Assembly: GCA_020736575.1 (NCBI GenBank)
Contig: JAGPYM010000002.1
Coordinates: forward strand, 744,001-808,000
Length of the DNA stretch: 64,000 nt
Reading direction: 5' to 3'
From: Thelonectria olida
Lineage: Eukaryota > Ascomycota > Sordariomycetes > Hypocreales > Nectriaceae
Under the pieces are notes generated by a model that had not been told where the DNA came from, ran no database searches, and saw only the letters and a program-made list of their open reading frames with translations. A program made the translations under genes and the position numbers. This document shows positions 23,285 to 34,520 of this stretch, piece by piece. Numbering within the stretch: the first letter of the stretch is position 1; every line of letters starts with the position of its first letter.

Positions 23285-26200
23285 TTCGCAGGCAGGTTTG
23301 TCGTTTATTTGCTCCGGAAAAATCAAACAAGTGGCATCAGATTCCAGGGAGATTTGGCGTGGTTGAAAGATGAGGGCTAAACTGGAATCATGGAGCTTGA
23401 GTCTGTCGATTACTTCGATACGTGGCCCGTGCCAGATGCCGGGTTTTCAGTGTATTTCTCTCTGTAACAATTTCTCCCCGCTTGCTGCATGGGTGGTCCG
23501 CTACACCATTCCATCCACCTAGGCCAAGCCGAATCAACATCGCCAAAACTTCACTTTTTGTGATTTTGGAACTCTGAAAACTCTTCGTGGTATTCTAGAC
23601 GTTGGTGTAGTCCTCCTGTTTCATTTTCCCTCTCCTCCGCTCATTCCTGCGGCTGTTTTCGCCGAGTTGCTGATGCCCCTCATCAACACAGGCATCGCCC
23701 CTTCCCCGCTGCCACCAAATACCAAACACCATCACAAACTTCATCATGGACCGACAGCAAGGGTCATGGAAGATAATTCATGGGGCTCTTTAAGAGATGG
23801 GATTTATTTATTACCACGTGGAAGATTATGATGTTTGCTGACCTTTCTTGTCCTCCATTGCAGGACTCCTCCCCCCCCCCCTCCCCGGCCATCTTCGCTC
23901 CAGATACAAAACACCAAGAATACCTCTCGCCGAGGAAAGACTAGACGATCAAGAAGTCAAGCACCCTCTCTCCCCATGTAAGCTATTCTTTCGCTGACTC
24001 TTGTGTGACGACGCGTTTCGCTGACCTTCTAGAATGGCGTTGGACCGTGGGTGGGATCCTTCCCAGGCCCCTGCCAAGAAAACATCAAGAAATCTCACGA
24101 GGATGAGCGAGAGAGGGAGAAAAACATGAAATGAGGAGTCTCTTGAAAGGTATGATTGTTTGATACTGCACATGAATGACCAGGCTGGTGGCTAATTCTG
24201 TCAGGATCGCGATCCGTAGACTTGGATCCTCCCATAACAAAACTTGAACAAAATGCCAACGAATAATTATACACAGGTGAGTACTTTCTTGAATCCTTCA
24301 AGTAATAGCGATCATCAGCTAATTCGAGTGGGAGAACAGGTTCCCTTCCGGGTTCCTACCGCCAGATGCTTGTGCTTCCCGAAATCCACGGGCCCCCGAC
24401 ACCCTTCGTGGGACAATGACAGAAATTTCAGCCCAACCTTTGAGCAAACTGGTAAGTCTGCCTGTTCCCTTTCTATCAACTTCATGCGGGAAAAAATTCA
24501 TCTTGAAGGCCATTTGCACCGAGGAGCCATCCGCTGATCGAGAACTGCAAAGGGCAAGAGCTTCCCCGCCGCGAATGAAGGTCCCCTTGCTCCGAAAACA
24601 GATCTACAATAACCTCGAATCCGTGAGTGTGCAGAGTTTTTCTATTTCTTTCGCCTGTTCTGATCACCAAAGACAGCTCCCCTCCCCCATCTCGCTTCCC
24701 CTCCGACCGGGAATCCAGATCACGACTCTGTAGCACCGACTTTTAAGGCTCAAGATTAACCTGTTAAGATTGAAATATCCAGAGGTATGTTGACTGATCT
24801 ACAAGACCAAGAATATACAGATTGCAAGGCTTGGAGCTCTGACAGAGGGTTGCACCGCAGGGAAGAACCAGATAACAAAACCTATACCCGTAGGTTGTGC
24901 CACCATCTAAGGGGAATAGTCGAATGACCGAATGCCTGACAACGAGATATGACAACTCAGGAAAAACACTAGAATCATCCAAGACAGAGAAACTATCCCA
25001 GAGTTTGAAGTAAGTCACGGCTCTAGTTCTAGGGTTGGGTGTGAAGCTGTGATACTAACGTGCCAGCAGAGCGATCGAATAATTATACTCTGGTGAGTGA
25101 GATCTCGTGGCCTTTACGGTTGCACCATTTCTAGCTAGACGATCGCTATCAAAGAGAGAGAACGTGGGGATTAGTGCTATAACTCTCTGAAGAAAACAGC
25201 CGTGCTGACGAGTCGGTCAAACAGTTCTTTCTATGAGACGATGCGCCTCAGAAAGGCCAGGACGCGAGATACCCAAACCCAACAATACAAACAGTCAAAG
25301 GTGAGTTATTTTGCTTGAAAGCCACGAAATTGGCTAGAGGAGGTTCAGTTTGGGCTTGATATGGACGTTCTTTGCTGAAATCTACGAAGGATTGACTACT
25401 ACAACCCCCTCACCTCCTCCGAAGCCAATCTGTTCGCGAGTGATATTACTACAAATCCGAAAACGAGATCCTCGAATCCCTTCTCATTTCACGACATGAT
25501 CCCTTACCCGAGAACTCGATCGATCTTCCTCCTCCTCCTCCCCCCTGGAGCCCGTTCCCAGCTACCGCGTCCTCCCAGGAAACGACTATAGCCATCGACA
25601 CTAAAAACAACGATGGAAACTCATCATTGTCTCGAAAAGAGGCAGGAAGCTGAGTTGTTGCTGTTGAGTAACGTCGAGGGTCTTCACATGAAGAACAAAG
25701 CTTCAGCTTTGAAAAACCAAGACCCCTTGAGAAAAATGACTGAACTTGATCTAACTTTGTTTGCCCAGGTTATGTCTGTAGCGTCGAAACCGAGCGAAAG
25801 CCAGCCCTCACGGCCGAGAAAGATAATACCCAGAAAGGTGTATACAAGACGATCTAATCCGAGTCCGAAAGACTCAAGAACTCAAGAAACCCCTAACCCG
25901 AGACAAAACGAGTCGATTGAAGCTGTTGTACTGGAAGTTCCGAAGAAATACGAAGTCCCTTCCAAACGAAGGAGCAATAGCTGAAAGAACGCCGACCCCC
26001 CTCCCCCTCCATCAGCCATAGCCGCTGCCTCGAAAAGCCCCAACAAGGCCTCATCCCCCAAGACGTTTCGATTATGTTCAAGAAATCATTCAATCCATTC
26101 AGGGACCCGAATTCTCCCTTGACCTTTCCACGAGCATGAGAACCGAAAACCTCCTTTCCGACAATATCCCCATCCGCAACGGAGACCTCGAGATTCCAAC

Positions 26201-27580
26201 CATCTCCTTCCGATGAGCCCCAAACCATTCGAGACCCTTTTTACCGATAAGCTTGCATGTTCGACTTGCTCCCCGCCCCCGTCCCCCTCTCCCTCCCCCC
26301 GATCGTTAGTTCGAGAAATCCGACAGCATCCACCCCCCGAGACGTTCCGATTATATAAGAAATAACAATGCGCTCCTTCCAAGAACTCAAATCCTCCGAG
26401 AAATAACAAAGACTCAAGTCCTGAACATGTCAGGGAAAATCTCCTCCCAACAACACTCAAACTTCCTCCCCACGACCGTCCCAAGAACACCGATGCCTTC
26501 CTTCTCCTAGAATTCGACTACATCTTTCTAGTGAGCCTCGAACGCTCAAATATCTTCCCGATTATTCCTTGCATGCTCGACTTGCGCCCCTCATGTCAGC
26601 TCCCCTCAAGCCAAGAAACTAGGACTTCACCCCGAGTGATAGAAACACCGCGATTATCAGACTCCCATAAGGTATCCTCGAGCCCCGCCCTGAAAACATG
26701 CTCCCCAGTCTTACTCATATGTCCCAACAGAACCTACGGTTGGGGAACAAAGTCCTACTACAAATGCAACAACTAAGCTCAGGATAGTCGCTCAACTATA
26801 TTCCAATGTCCACAGTTATGCTTTCTTACGAGAGCAACAGCTCTCAAAGTCGCTTTGACTACATGAGTTGTGGCCAGAACGAGTTTCTGCCGCACGGAGA
26901 TCCTCATCACGATGCCCCCAATGGATGAGATCATGAGAAAGAAGGCATGAGATTCACAACTTGTCCGTTGAGGCGTCTTTGGACAGTGCTCTATTGGAAC
27001 TTCGACATCATGTCTCTTCTTCTGGAACCTTAGGGATGTATCAGATGCTACTTGTCACACTTCCCCTGCATTTACACAACTCGCCTCCGGTCAATGACGG
27101 TCATCCAACACAAGAGCCCAGGAAGTCCTCGGTGCCACAATTCATGAAAGATTAGCCAGGCACAAGTGTGCTCCGCGTGGTGGTGATTCAATGATTCTCA
27201 ACGCTCCTGGGTCGGCGGCCGTGTCATGTTCGCAATACTCGGTCCGTGAGAACGTGGAAGTCATGGAGCCCTTCGCTACTCGCAAGTGTGAGTCCTTACT
27301 TGCTGAGAAGTGGCAATTGAAGCGAGCCAAGGGCTCGGCCCTGAAAATGGGAAGGCAACGAATGTGCAAGGCTTTTGGTAGTTCTCTTATTCTCAAAAAG
27401 AAATTAGGGGCACCTTGCCACTGGCAAATACCACATTACCAAGAAGTCTTGGGGGACTTTGTCGGAGGAATGTTTGCACACTGGCGTCTATTCACTGAGG
27501 AGCCGGGCCTGTGTTGACTCAGGGTATCTATCGTCACATACTTGGTATGAGGTAGCCAACGGGTACCACCAGCCAACTGC
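23285..27580. other. Gene-poor interval with intron-like elements and diverged repeats
   Basis: About 4.3 kb with no gene that can be called. From 23978 to 25348 it holds at least eight well-formed intron-like elements (listed separately). From 25380 to 26600 the plus strand is rich in C and A with many CTCC and CGA words and imperfect duplications. A 123-codon basic frame at 25613-25984 and an 81-codon frame at 26531-26776 (plus) are the longest; both lack recognisable motifs and may be relics. Confidence 0.5.
23978..25348 (+). other. Array of eight intron-like elements separated by non-coding exon-like segments
   Basis: Plus-strand candidates with donor and acceptor are 23978-24032 (GTAAGC, CTGAC branch), 24150-24204 (GTATGA, GCTAAT, CAG), 24277-24339 (GTGAGT, GCTAAT), 24452-24508 (GTAAGT), 24623-24676 (GTGAGT), 25010-25069 (GTAAGT, perfect TACTAAC, CAG), 25093-25199 (GTGAGT) and 25301-25348 (GTGAGT). 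Lengths of 48-107 nt match introns of the real genes here. The intervening segments (23-117 nt for most) carry stops in all three frames, e.g. in 24033-24149, so no protein is encoded. Either a spliced non-coding RNA or a decayed multi-exon gene is likely; chance is less likely for so many in one strand. Confidence 0.45.
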
Positions 27581-27587
27581 AAAAAAA
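27581..27587 (-). terminator. RNA polymerase III terminator of tRNA-Val
   Basis: Seven T residues on the minus strand, two bases beyond the 3' end of the tRNA gene, as expected for Pol III termination. Confidence 0.85.
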
Positions 27588-27589
27588 TG

Positions 27590-27689
27590 TGATTCCGCCC
27601 GGGCTCGAACCGGGGACCTTCTCGGTAATGACAAACTTCTCATGTTCGAAATGTTAACGAGATGCCATAACCAGCTAGACCACGGAACC
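27590..27689 (-). tRNA. tRNA-Val (anticodon AAC) with a 26-nt intron
   Basis: A 100-nt gene folding as a full cloverleaf: acceptor GGTTCCG with CGGAATC (one G-T pair), D arm with TAGCTGGTTA, anticodon stem TCTCG/CGAGA, variable loop AGGTC, and T arm CCCGG-TTCGAGC-CCGGG. The anticodon loop reads TTAACA before the intron and C after it, giving anticodon AAC for valine. The intron is at about 27626-27651, one base 3' of the anticodon, the canonical place for splicing-endonuclease introns. Without the intron the tRNA is 74 nt. Internal A and B boxes are intact and a T7 terminator follows, so the gene looks functional. Confidence 0.95.
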
Positions 27690-30385
27690 GGAGCTGTTTG
27701 GTGATGCTTGCTTCTGATGGGAGACGGAGGGCAGAATATGCCTCATGTGTTCCCATGTGGGTTCTGGCCCCAAGCGTCTGAAGCTCTGTCTAAGTGTGGG
27801 CTGGGTGGATGGAGGCGATGTCCAGCGGGTGCTCCCAATTCTACGTCCACGCTTAACCTAACCCAGAGGATAAAGTTGGAGGCAGTCTGGTCTTTGGGAA
27901 TTCATGTCTAGGTACCTCTAGTAAGTGGTACACGGGTGCAATGAGCCCGCCTGCTGGTTGGGATGTGAGCCGTGTTATCGAACGTCGTCTCCTTAGGTTA
28001 ACCCCGACCACATCTCTCCTCAGATACGTGGTGCGGATTAAGATGTACCGACAAGGGAGATGTCCGAGTGCACAACCTTGAGGAAATCATGGATTCGCAG
28101 AACAACGATGATAAAGTTGGTAGTATGATGATTGGCCTTGGCTAATGAACAGCCCACGGCATTCTGAGTTCCAAGGGACAGCTTTGTTGAAACGTCTTAC
28201 TTTTACCCCGAAGTCGGGGTGAAAGGGCAGCAATGGCTGCAGTATCGCATTATTCCGCTTTTGCCGAACATCGGGTTCAGACTAGTAAAGCTTGAAGCAA
28301 CAGAGCCGGAGCGACGCGGATACGCTTGATTGCAATGAACAGAAGTGTCTGGAGCAGTTTTCTTGGGGTCGTTAATGTCATCACGAGCTTTGCCGTTGAT
28401 GAGATGGCTTCTGACACTTCCGCTTCATCTTTTCATCAGAGCTACCAACACAAACGTACTCGAGATGACCAGAGATCGTCTTCTTGGTCTCAAAGCCTGC
28501 CTTCTTGGCCTTGGTAGATGGCCTTGTCGGCAGTCGTATATGTTGAGCTGTTTGTTACTTGACCGGCCGAAACACTCGAGTACTTACATTGGGCAGTCAA
28601 GGTTTTCGAATCCAGAACATATGAGGATTTTCCGGAAGATCCCCCAACGGTCTGTGCTGTGGCTGATAGTAGTGGCCCATGACGATATATAAACCCCTTG
28701 TTCATTCCTTAAGCGTCCCCCAGCCTTTATTTCACAACTCACAAGAGCTTCGTAGAAGCTTTGCACAAAGTACGCCCCCTTCCCCCCGTCTTCCTTTCCT
28801 CCACCCCCAGACACAGTCCATCCACTTGATGTCATCGGCCAGTATTGCTTTCCCTTGATTCATATTTCAATGGCTGAGAACTCAACTACCTAGGTTAAGA
28901 ACTCTATCCTCACTTCAAGTCTACTGTCATGGCTGCATTCACGGTGGCATTGGGCGAAGGTGCTCGGGACTCAGATAAGGGGGCAGACTTATTCATACAT
29001 TAATTGCTCTTTCCAAGGTGATATGAAGCATGTAATGTTGAACGTGTCAACAAGAGACTGCAATGCGATTGCCGTCATCCAAGTCTCTTCATTGGTAGCA
29101 GGTGCAGGCCTAATACGGAGCACAACCAACTCATGCCAGACGATTACTCCGACTTCACCTTGATGGTAATCTTGACGCATCTAGTCCAAGGTGGACGGGG
29201 TGACCCTATGACCCTGCAGTGCGGGAATATGTTATGGCCAGGCCGCAATACTTGTTGTCACAGAAGGCTTGAAACATCCATTCAAGTCTGGCCATGGTGT
29301 GCAACTAGCTTCACCACGACCTCCCCGGGTTTCTTTAGTCCCATATGTTCGAAGTAACCTCTACTGGGACTTCTGTCATTGAATCTGTATGCGGGTGTTC
29401 CCGCAGGCAGGGGGAGAGAAGGCTTACTCGTTGGCTTTGCTGGAATTTGGCACTTTCAGATGGACGGGACGACCTATGGGCACGTGCCATGATGGAAAAG
29501 GAAGATCTTGCCACAGGCGGACAACTACGAACGCACTAGAGACGTTGCAGGAGATTTTTTGCTCCTTCACTTTGTCGTGTGTGGACGGAATGATCTCTTA
29601 TGCAGACACTGGCTCGGCCTAACAGTCCAAGTCGGAGGCCCTCTCTCAAGTCTGATCATGGACGAAGTCAGGAAGCCCAGGGCCCAACTAAACTATCTGA
29701 GGCGTGTCTTTTCTCCTTCTCCTTCTCTTTGTTAAGCTCTGCTCGTCAAATGGACGGGACGACCCCAAGTTGTGGGCAGTTGCCATGGTCACGTCCTAGT
29801 GTGGCGGTTGCCATTGAGTCCTCATGGGGGTGTTCTGCAAATGAAGAAAGTCAAATCGCAGCTACTTCATCAAAGAAGAGTAGTTGTGCGTTTGTCTTGT
29901 CGACACGGCAGGTGGCCAGATGACCTCCATTCTGTGCCGCACTTACTATGACAACTTCGCATCACGGACGGAGAAGCCCAGAACCCAACCAAATCATCCG
30001 AGCCGACCTGCCCTTTTTCGTCTGGATACTTCCCTAACTAACTTGTTGAGCTTTCCATGTCGCTATCAGATGTACAGAACGGCCTCCAGGTTCGGCAACT
30101 AGTTCCGACCCTGAGGGCCTCGTCCAAAAGTATGAGTTTCGACACGAGGCCACCATCATCCGTCTTTCTCTTCCATCTAACTTTACCAACTATCAAAGAT
30201 ACAGCTGGCTGGTCGTGTCTCATCTCTTCGGCATCCTTGTGGTGCGAGACGCGTGTTGTCGGTTCCAAAGTGTCTTTCATTGCTCTTCGCATCCAACTTA
30301 CAACTCTCCCTACAACGCTTCGGCTCGGCGGGCAACCCGAGTCATTACTCTATTCCCACGACCCTCTACAACACCCACCGTAAGG
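27690..30385. other. Gene-poor interval with diverged direct repeats
   Basis: About 2.7 kb between the tRNA-Val and the zinc-finger gene. It contains a 71-codon minus-strand frame at 28490-28705 with a possible relic domain (see findings) and spaced repeats of GGACGGGACGACC-like sequence between about 29190 and 29980. No other gene was recognised. Confidence 0.45.
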
Positions 30386-31116
30386 ATGAATCCTACAGAA
30401 GAGAGTTGTCTAGGCCAAAACACTGCGGCCTCCAGTTCCTCGGCGAACGGGCGTCAGCCAGTGTGGAATCCCTCTTCCACCAGCCCTTTGGACAACGGGC
30501 CACTCCATGGATATTATGAAAACTCCAACTATTTTCTTGACGGCAGCGGCAATTACATGTCCCAAGATGACAGTCAATCAATCCCTCGCTCCGGATCGAG
30601 CCCTATTCTCTCACCCGCCAACTCTGCCGTTGGGCCCGTACTCCAGTCCACGTCCCATCCGACATTCACATCTCAGTACCCCCTTGGGTGGTCAGCGACG
30701 TCGCAAAGTCAAGGTACCAGTGATTCGCCAGCTATACTTTCATCAACTCCAATGGAGCGGCCACACGCGGCCAGAAGGGGGCCACCTGGCACCCGCCGTT
30801 GCGATATCAGGTGGGCAAGGCCCCCTCCTCTTGACGTCGGCGCTCTACTAACTCGCCTCACAGACGCCGAAGGAACAGGATAATAAGGCCCGAGGCATGC
30901 CCAGTGTGCGAGTACCGGGCAGCGGAGAGAAGAGATGTAAATCGACACCTGCGCTCTGTGCACCCGGAAGAAGCCAGGGCACGAGGGATGTCGGTGGACA
31001 GAATCAAGTGTATTTATCTGCATTGCCCGACAACCTTTGCGAGACTAGACCACCGCCGAAGGCATCTTGAAAACGTCAACTCTCACAAAGGTTTACAGGA
31101 CCTCACGTTACGGTAA
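30386..31116 (+). CDS. C2H2-type zinc-finger protein
   Basis: Two exons, 30386-30810 and 30864-31116, giving 225 residues. Residues 1 to about 135 are Ser/Pro/Asn/Gln-rich and probably disordered. The C terminus carries two C2H2-like fingers: CPVCEYRAAERRDVNRHLRS followed by VH, and a second starting KCIYLHCPTTFARLDHRRRH and ending NSH. This plan is common for small fungal nuclear proteins, and DNA binding is inferred. The 53-nt phase-2 intron has GTGGGC, a perfect TACTAAC branch and CAG; splicing joins CDIR to RRRNR just before the first finger, which lies wholly in exon 2. The start is the weakest part: the frame stays open upstream to 30215, and a GTAAGG just before the ATG could be a donor of an upstream intron. 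Target genes are unknown. Confidence 0.68.
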
Positions 31117-31380
31117 GAGCCAAGAGGTCAGCAGTAGGACTTGAGGTCTCGCGTCTGGATGCGGACTGGGTACGGTACGTTAAGGGGAATTGCAGTCGAT
31201 GGAAGGGTATGATGGGCAAAGCGTATCATGATTCAATATTCACTTGGGTGTCTATGCCTCATTTGGGATATTAGTTCATGTACCCAGCTGCCATTCTTTG
31301 TGAACTTGGGATACCACCGCACCACACTTCCTCGGTGACGTGTGAGCCCAGTCGTTCAAGACCCATCTTCACGCCCGGCT

Positions 31381-31878
31381 TTACAATGTCATTTTCCAGT
31401 GTTCGCCCATCAACTCCTTTCCCCAGGAGCTGTGCTTGTCCGTCTTGTCCAGCACAAAACCAGCCTTGCGGTAGATTCTCCGCGCGCCGACGAGATCGCT
31501 CTGCGTCCACAGCCCGATGGCGTCGTATCCCGCTCCCCGCGCAAAGTCGACGCATTGTTGCACGAGCCTGGTCCCGACGCCTTCTCCGCGCGCGCTCTCG
31601 TCGACGAGCAAGAGGCGGATTTTGGCCGTGTTGTTCTGCTCTGGGTCTTTGACGAGCATGATGCAGCCCATGAATTTTTCGGCTTTCTCGGCGATCCAGC
31701 ATCGCTCCAGGGCGGGATTGAAGTTGTCGAGGAAGTCGGCGGTGATTCGGGCGCACAGCGCTTCGAAGCGTTGGTCGAAGCCGAAGTTGTTGTGGTAGAA
31801 GACGCCGTGACGCTGGACGATGATGCCCATGTCTCCAGGGCGGTGTTCCCGGTACGTTACGGGTGATGATGATTCCAT
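31381..31878 (-). CDS. GNAT-family N-acetyltransferase
   Basis: A single exon of 165 residues, the usual size of a stand-alone GNAT domain. The acetyl-CoA pyrophosphate-binding motif R/Q-x-x-G-x-G/A is seen as RGEGVG (97-102) after the strand KIRLLLVDESA, followed by the helix TRLVQQCVDFARGAGY. The later strand IGLWTQSD and the helix GARRIYRKAGF complete motif B. The C terminus ENDS in WKMTL after WGKELMGEHW, as in the acetyltransferase half of bacterial MarR-GNAT proteins, so it may be of distant bacterial origin, though this is a guess. The acceptor substrate (small molecule or protein) cannot be read from the sequence. Probably cytosolic. Confidence 0.85.
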   Translation of the reverse strand: MESSSPVTYREHRPGDMGIIVQRHGVFYHNNFGFDQRFEALCARITADFLDNFNPALERCWIAEKAEKFMGCIMLVKDPEQNNTAKIRLLLVDESARGEGVGTRLVQQCVDFARGAGYDAIGLWTQSDLVGARRIYRKAGFVLDKTDKHSSWGKELMGEHWKMTL

Positions 31879-32253
31879 TGGGGGAACGAGTGATTGGCGA
31901 TTTAGATGTGTATGCAGGAGGACCAGATGCGATGCAATCTGAGCATTTATTACGCGACGTCCGTTTATAGTCAGATGCAGCTTACACTTAAACTAACAAG
32001 ATCGTGGGGCCCCTTCGACATGTTGTCGGACAAAGGGCGCATTAGTGGATGCTGATAGCCAGATCCTTCTATGAATATTTTTTTTATTCTTCTCCATCTC
32101 AACTTGTCCGTCCCGTTGTCAACCAATCGCTACCGCTACCAAGACATCAACTATGGGCAGACATGGATAGCCGTTTTGCGCAGGGCGTATTCTATCATTC
32201 TCCATCAATGCTCCAAGGCGCACAACGCCGCAAATAAGCCAGCTACGCAGGCC
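31879..32253. other. Intergenic interval
   Basis: 375 bases between the GNAT gene start and the SDR gene stop, both on the minus strand. Presumed GNAT promoter and SDR 3' end; nothing else is seen. Confidence 0.5.
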
Positions 32254-33337
32254 TCACCAAGACGAGTGCCCCCCATCGATGACAAGATTGCTCCCCGTCA
32301 TGTAGCTGCTCGCGCTCCCGAGCAGAAACAGCGCAGCGCCCTTGAACTCGTGCACCTCGGCCAACCTCCCCATCATGATCTCCCTCTCCCATTCCTCGCG
32401 AAGACCCGGCACCTCCTCAAAGTTCTTGGCCACCATGGGCGTCAAGATGTGTCCCGGGCTGATGCAGTTGATCCGGATGCCGCCCGTGCCGTCCTTCTTG
32501 ATCGGGCTCCATTCCATGGCCAAGTTGCGCGCGAGCTGGATCACGGCCGCCTTGGTCGAGTTGTACACGGGCGACACGAGGCCCTTGTTGGCTTCCATGC
32601 CCGAGATGCTGGCGATCAGGCATATGCTGCCCCGGCTCTTGTACTTGAACATCTGTCGGGCAGCCGCCGTCGCGGTGCGGAGGACCCCCGTGTAGTTGAC
32701 CGAGAGCATCTTTTCCACGTCGCTGACCGAGTACTCCAGGGCAGGCGAAATCTGCTGAATACCCGCCGCGGCGATGACGCCGTCTAAGCCGTTGTGCTCT
32801 TTGGCGATTTCGCCCATCAGGTCGTTGAGCCCGGCATCGTCTGTGACGTCCTGCTGTCGATAGTTCAGTGAGCCTCCCCATTCTGGGACCACTCGAGACT
32901 TGGCCTTCTCCCAGTCCGCACTGGCCTGTTCACTGCGATCCAAGCAATACACTGTCCCCGGTGCCGTCAGTGCTCGTTCTTCCTCAGCTTGCTGTGGTGG
33001 CTGGCCCTCGTAACTTACCTTTCCCGCCCGCCTCAACGAGGGCTTCGGCGAGTGCGAGTCCAAGGCCTTGGGCGCCTCCGGTCACGACGAACGTCTTGCC
33101 TGCAAGGTTGAATTGAGAGAATTGTTTGCCGACGTTGGTTTCTCGGGGAAGCTTCGTTTCTATGGCCGGGTTCTCTCTTGGGTCTGGATTCTTCGGCTTT
33201 GTGCCGTAATGACGAGAGGTGGGAGCTCGTGGGACTGTCAAGCCACCTAGAACTGGCAACGCCCTGAACGGGTGAGCTCTCACCGGTGCGCGGTGAGACA
33301 GGGCACTGACTACTCGTCGCGAAGTGACTGAAGACAT
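32254..33337 (-). CDS. Short-chain dehydrogenase/reductase, probably mitochondrial
   Basis: Two exons, 33337-33019 and 32951-32254, giving 338 residues. A classical SDR follows a long N-terminal extension: the cofactor loop TGGAQGLG (86-93), the AAAGIQ equivalent of NNAG, the active-site Ser region IASISG, the catalytic pair YNSTK (Tyr236, Lys240), and NCISPGHILTPM. The end GSNLVIDGGHSSW is typical of SOU1-like sorbose reductases and D-arabinitol/xylulose-type polyol dehydrogenases. The CLDRS after the second strand has an acidic residue, which favours NAD over NADP; this is tentative. Residues 1-45 are rich in Arg, Ser and Ala without acids, as in a mitochondrial presequence. The 67-nt phase-1 intron joins AGGK to VYCLD. 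The sugar or polyol substrate is not determined. Confidence 0.85.
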
Positions 33338-34438
33338 GGCATCCAATCTCAACTGCGCGGCTCGATTTTTTGAAACGGGTTGCTAGTTGTTAATTCACTG
33401 TGATAAAGCAAGGACGGTTTGGTCGGGGTTATCGATGAGTTGAGTGTGGATCTAACTGCGCTTTCGTGGACGGCTTCTTTCAAGAGGTCGTCGTGGTTAA
33501 GTAATGGTACGGGAACCTCGTCTCTGAGTGCAAGATATCTTTGTGATACTATCTTCTGACATCTGTTGCGTCATACGAATCGCGTTCCGCCGCCGATCAC
33601 GGATGGAAGTTGGTTTAGATGTTGGCAGAATTGACTAGGGGTTTCTTGGTAGCGGCCTTGCCCACCCACTGGCCGGTTCCCCGACCAGCTCAAAGTTGCT
33701 TAACTACATTGCCAGTCAATTAATTCGACGAGCTAATTGTTCACTGAGGAGCGAAGGAGCGTGCGAAACGAGGGTCTATGATGTAATCGACTTGCAAGCT
33801 GGCATGTCTTGTCCTTGGCGGAGACGGAAACAAGGTGAACTGGAGGATGACTGGCTAGCTACCTAGTGAGGATATTCCCACCCGAAGTTGCTTGATAAGA
33901 GCGTTGTCCCTGATGCAGGGTACAGTACTGCTCGGCAGTCAGCTTGCATGTCGGGGATAATCGGTAGTAATATTGACATCTCCACCATCTCTGGAAGCGT
34001 CCCAGCCAACCAGCCTGTCCTTCTTCGCAAAGGTAAAGTGGTCGAAAGCGTTCTAGGCGATAGGACTATAAACTCGAAGTCAAGGTTGCTGAGTTAAGAA
34101 GAGGCATTATCCAAATGCGTAGTCTGGAAATTTTAATTTTTGGGTATTTACAGCGCGAGACATTACTCATGCCATCCAAGATGCAACCCCATCATATGTA
34201 ACCCATGACTATCCTAAGACAGCGATGAAATCATGTCAAGAGATAGATGTCTTGCAAACCACCCTGTGGATTTATCGACCCACATTCCCCAACTTCTACA
34301 AAAAGACATAAATTCTGGCACAGGAACATACCCATCTACGACAACCCTTTCTGAAGTCAGAAGCAGACGGTCGTGGCCACTCATTTTGCACAAACACCAT
34401 AGTCTGACACTCGAGCTGGGCCATCATCCAATAGCGAC
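33338..34438. other. Intergenic interval upstream of the SDR gene
   Basis: About 1.1 kb between the SDR start and the tRNA-Gly gene. It must contain the SDR promoter. Only short random frames are seen. Confidence 0.5.
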
Positions 34439-34520
34439 GCGTGATTGGTTTAGTGGTAAAATTCTCCGTTGCCATCCGAGCAACGTCGGGGAGCCCTGGG
34501 TTCGATTCCCAGATCACGCA
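34439..34520 (+). tRNA. tRNA-Gly (anticodon GCC) with an 11-nt intron
   Basis: An 82-nt gene with a complete cloverleaf: acceptor GCGTGAT with ATCACGC, D arm containing TTTAGTGGTAAAA, anticodon stem CTCCG/CGGGG, and T arm CTGGG-TTCGATT-CCCAG. The loop reads TTGCCA, then an 11-nt insertion (TCCGAGCAACG), then T, so the anticodon is GCC and the intron sits one base 3' of it. The spliced length is 71 nt, normal for glycine tRNA. A T5 tract at 34524-34528 follows. Confidence 0.95.
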
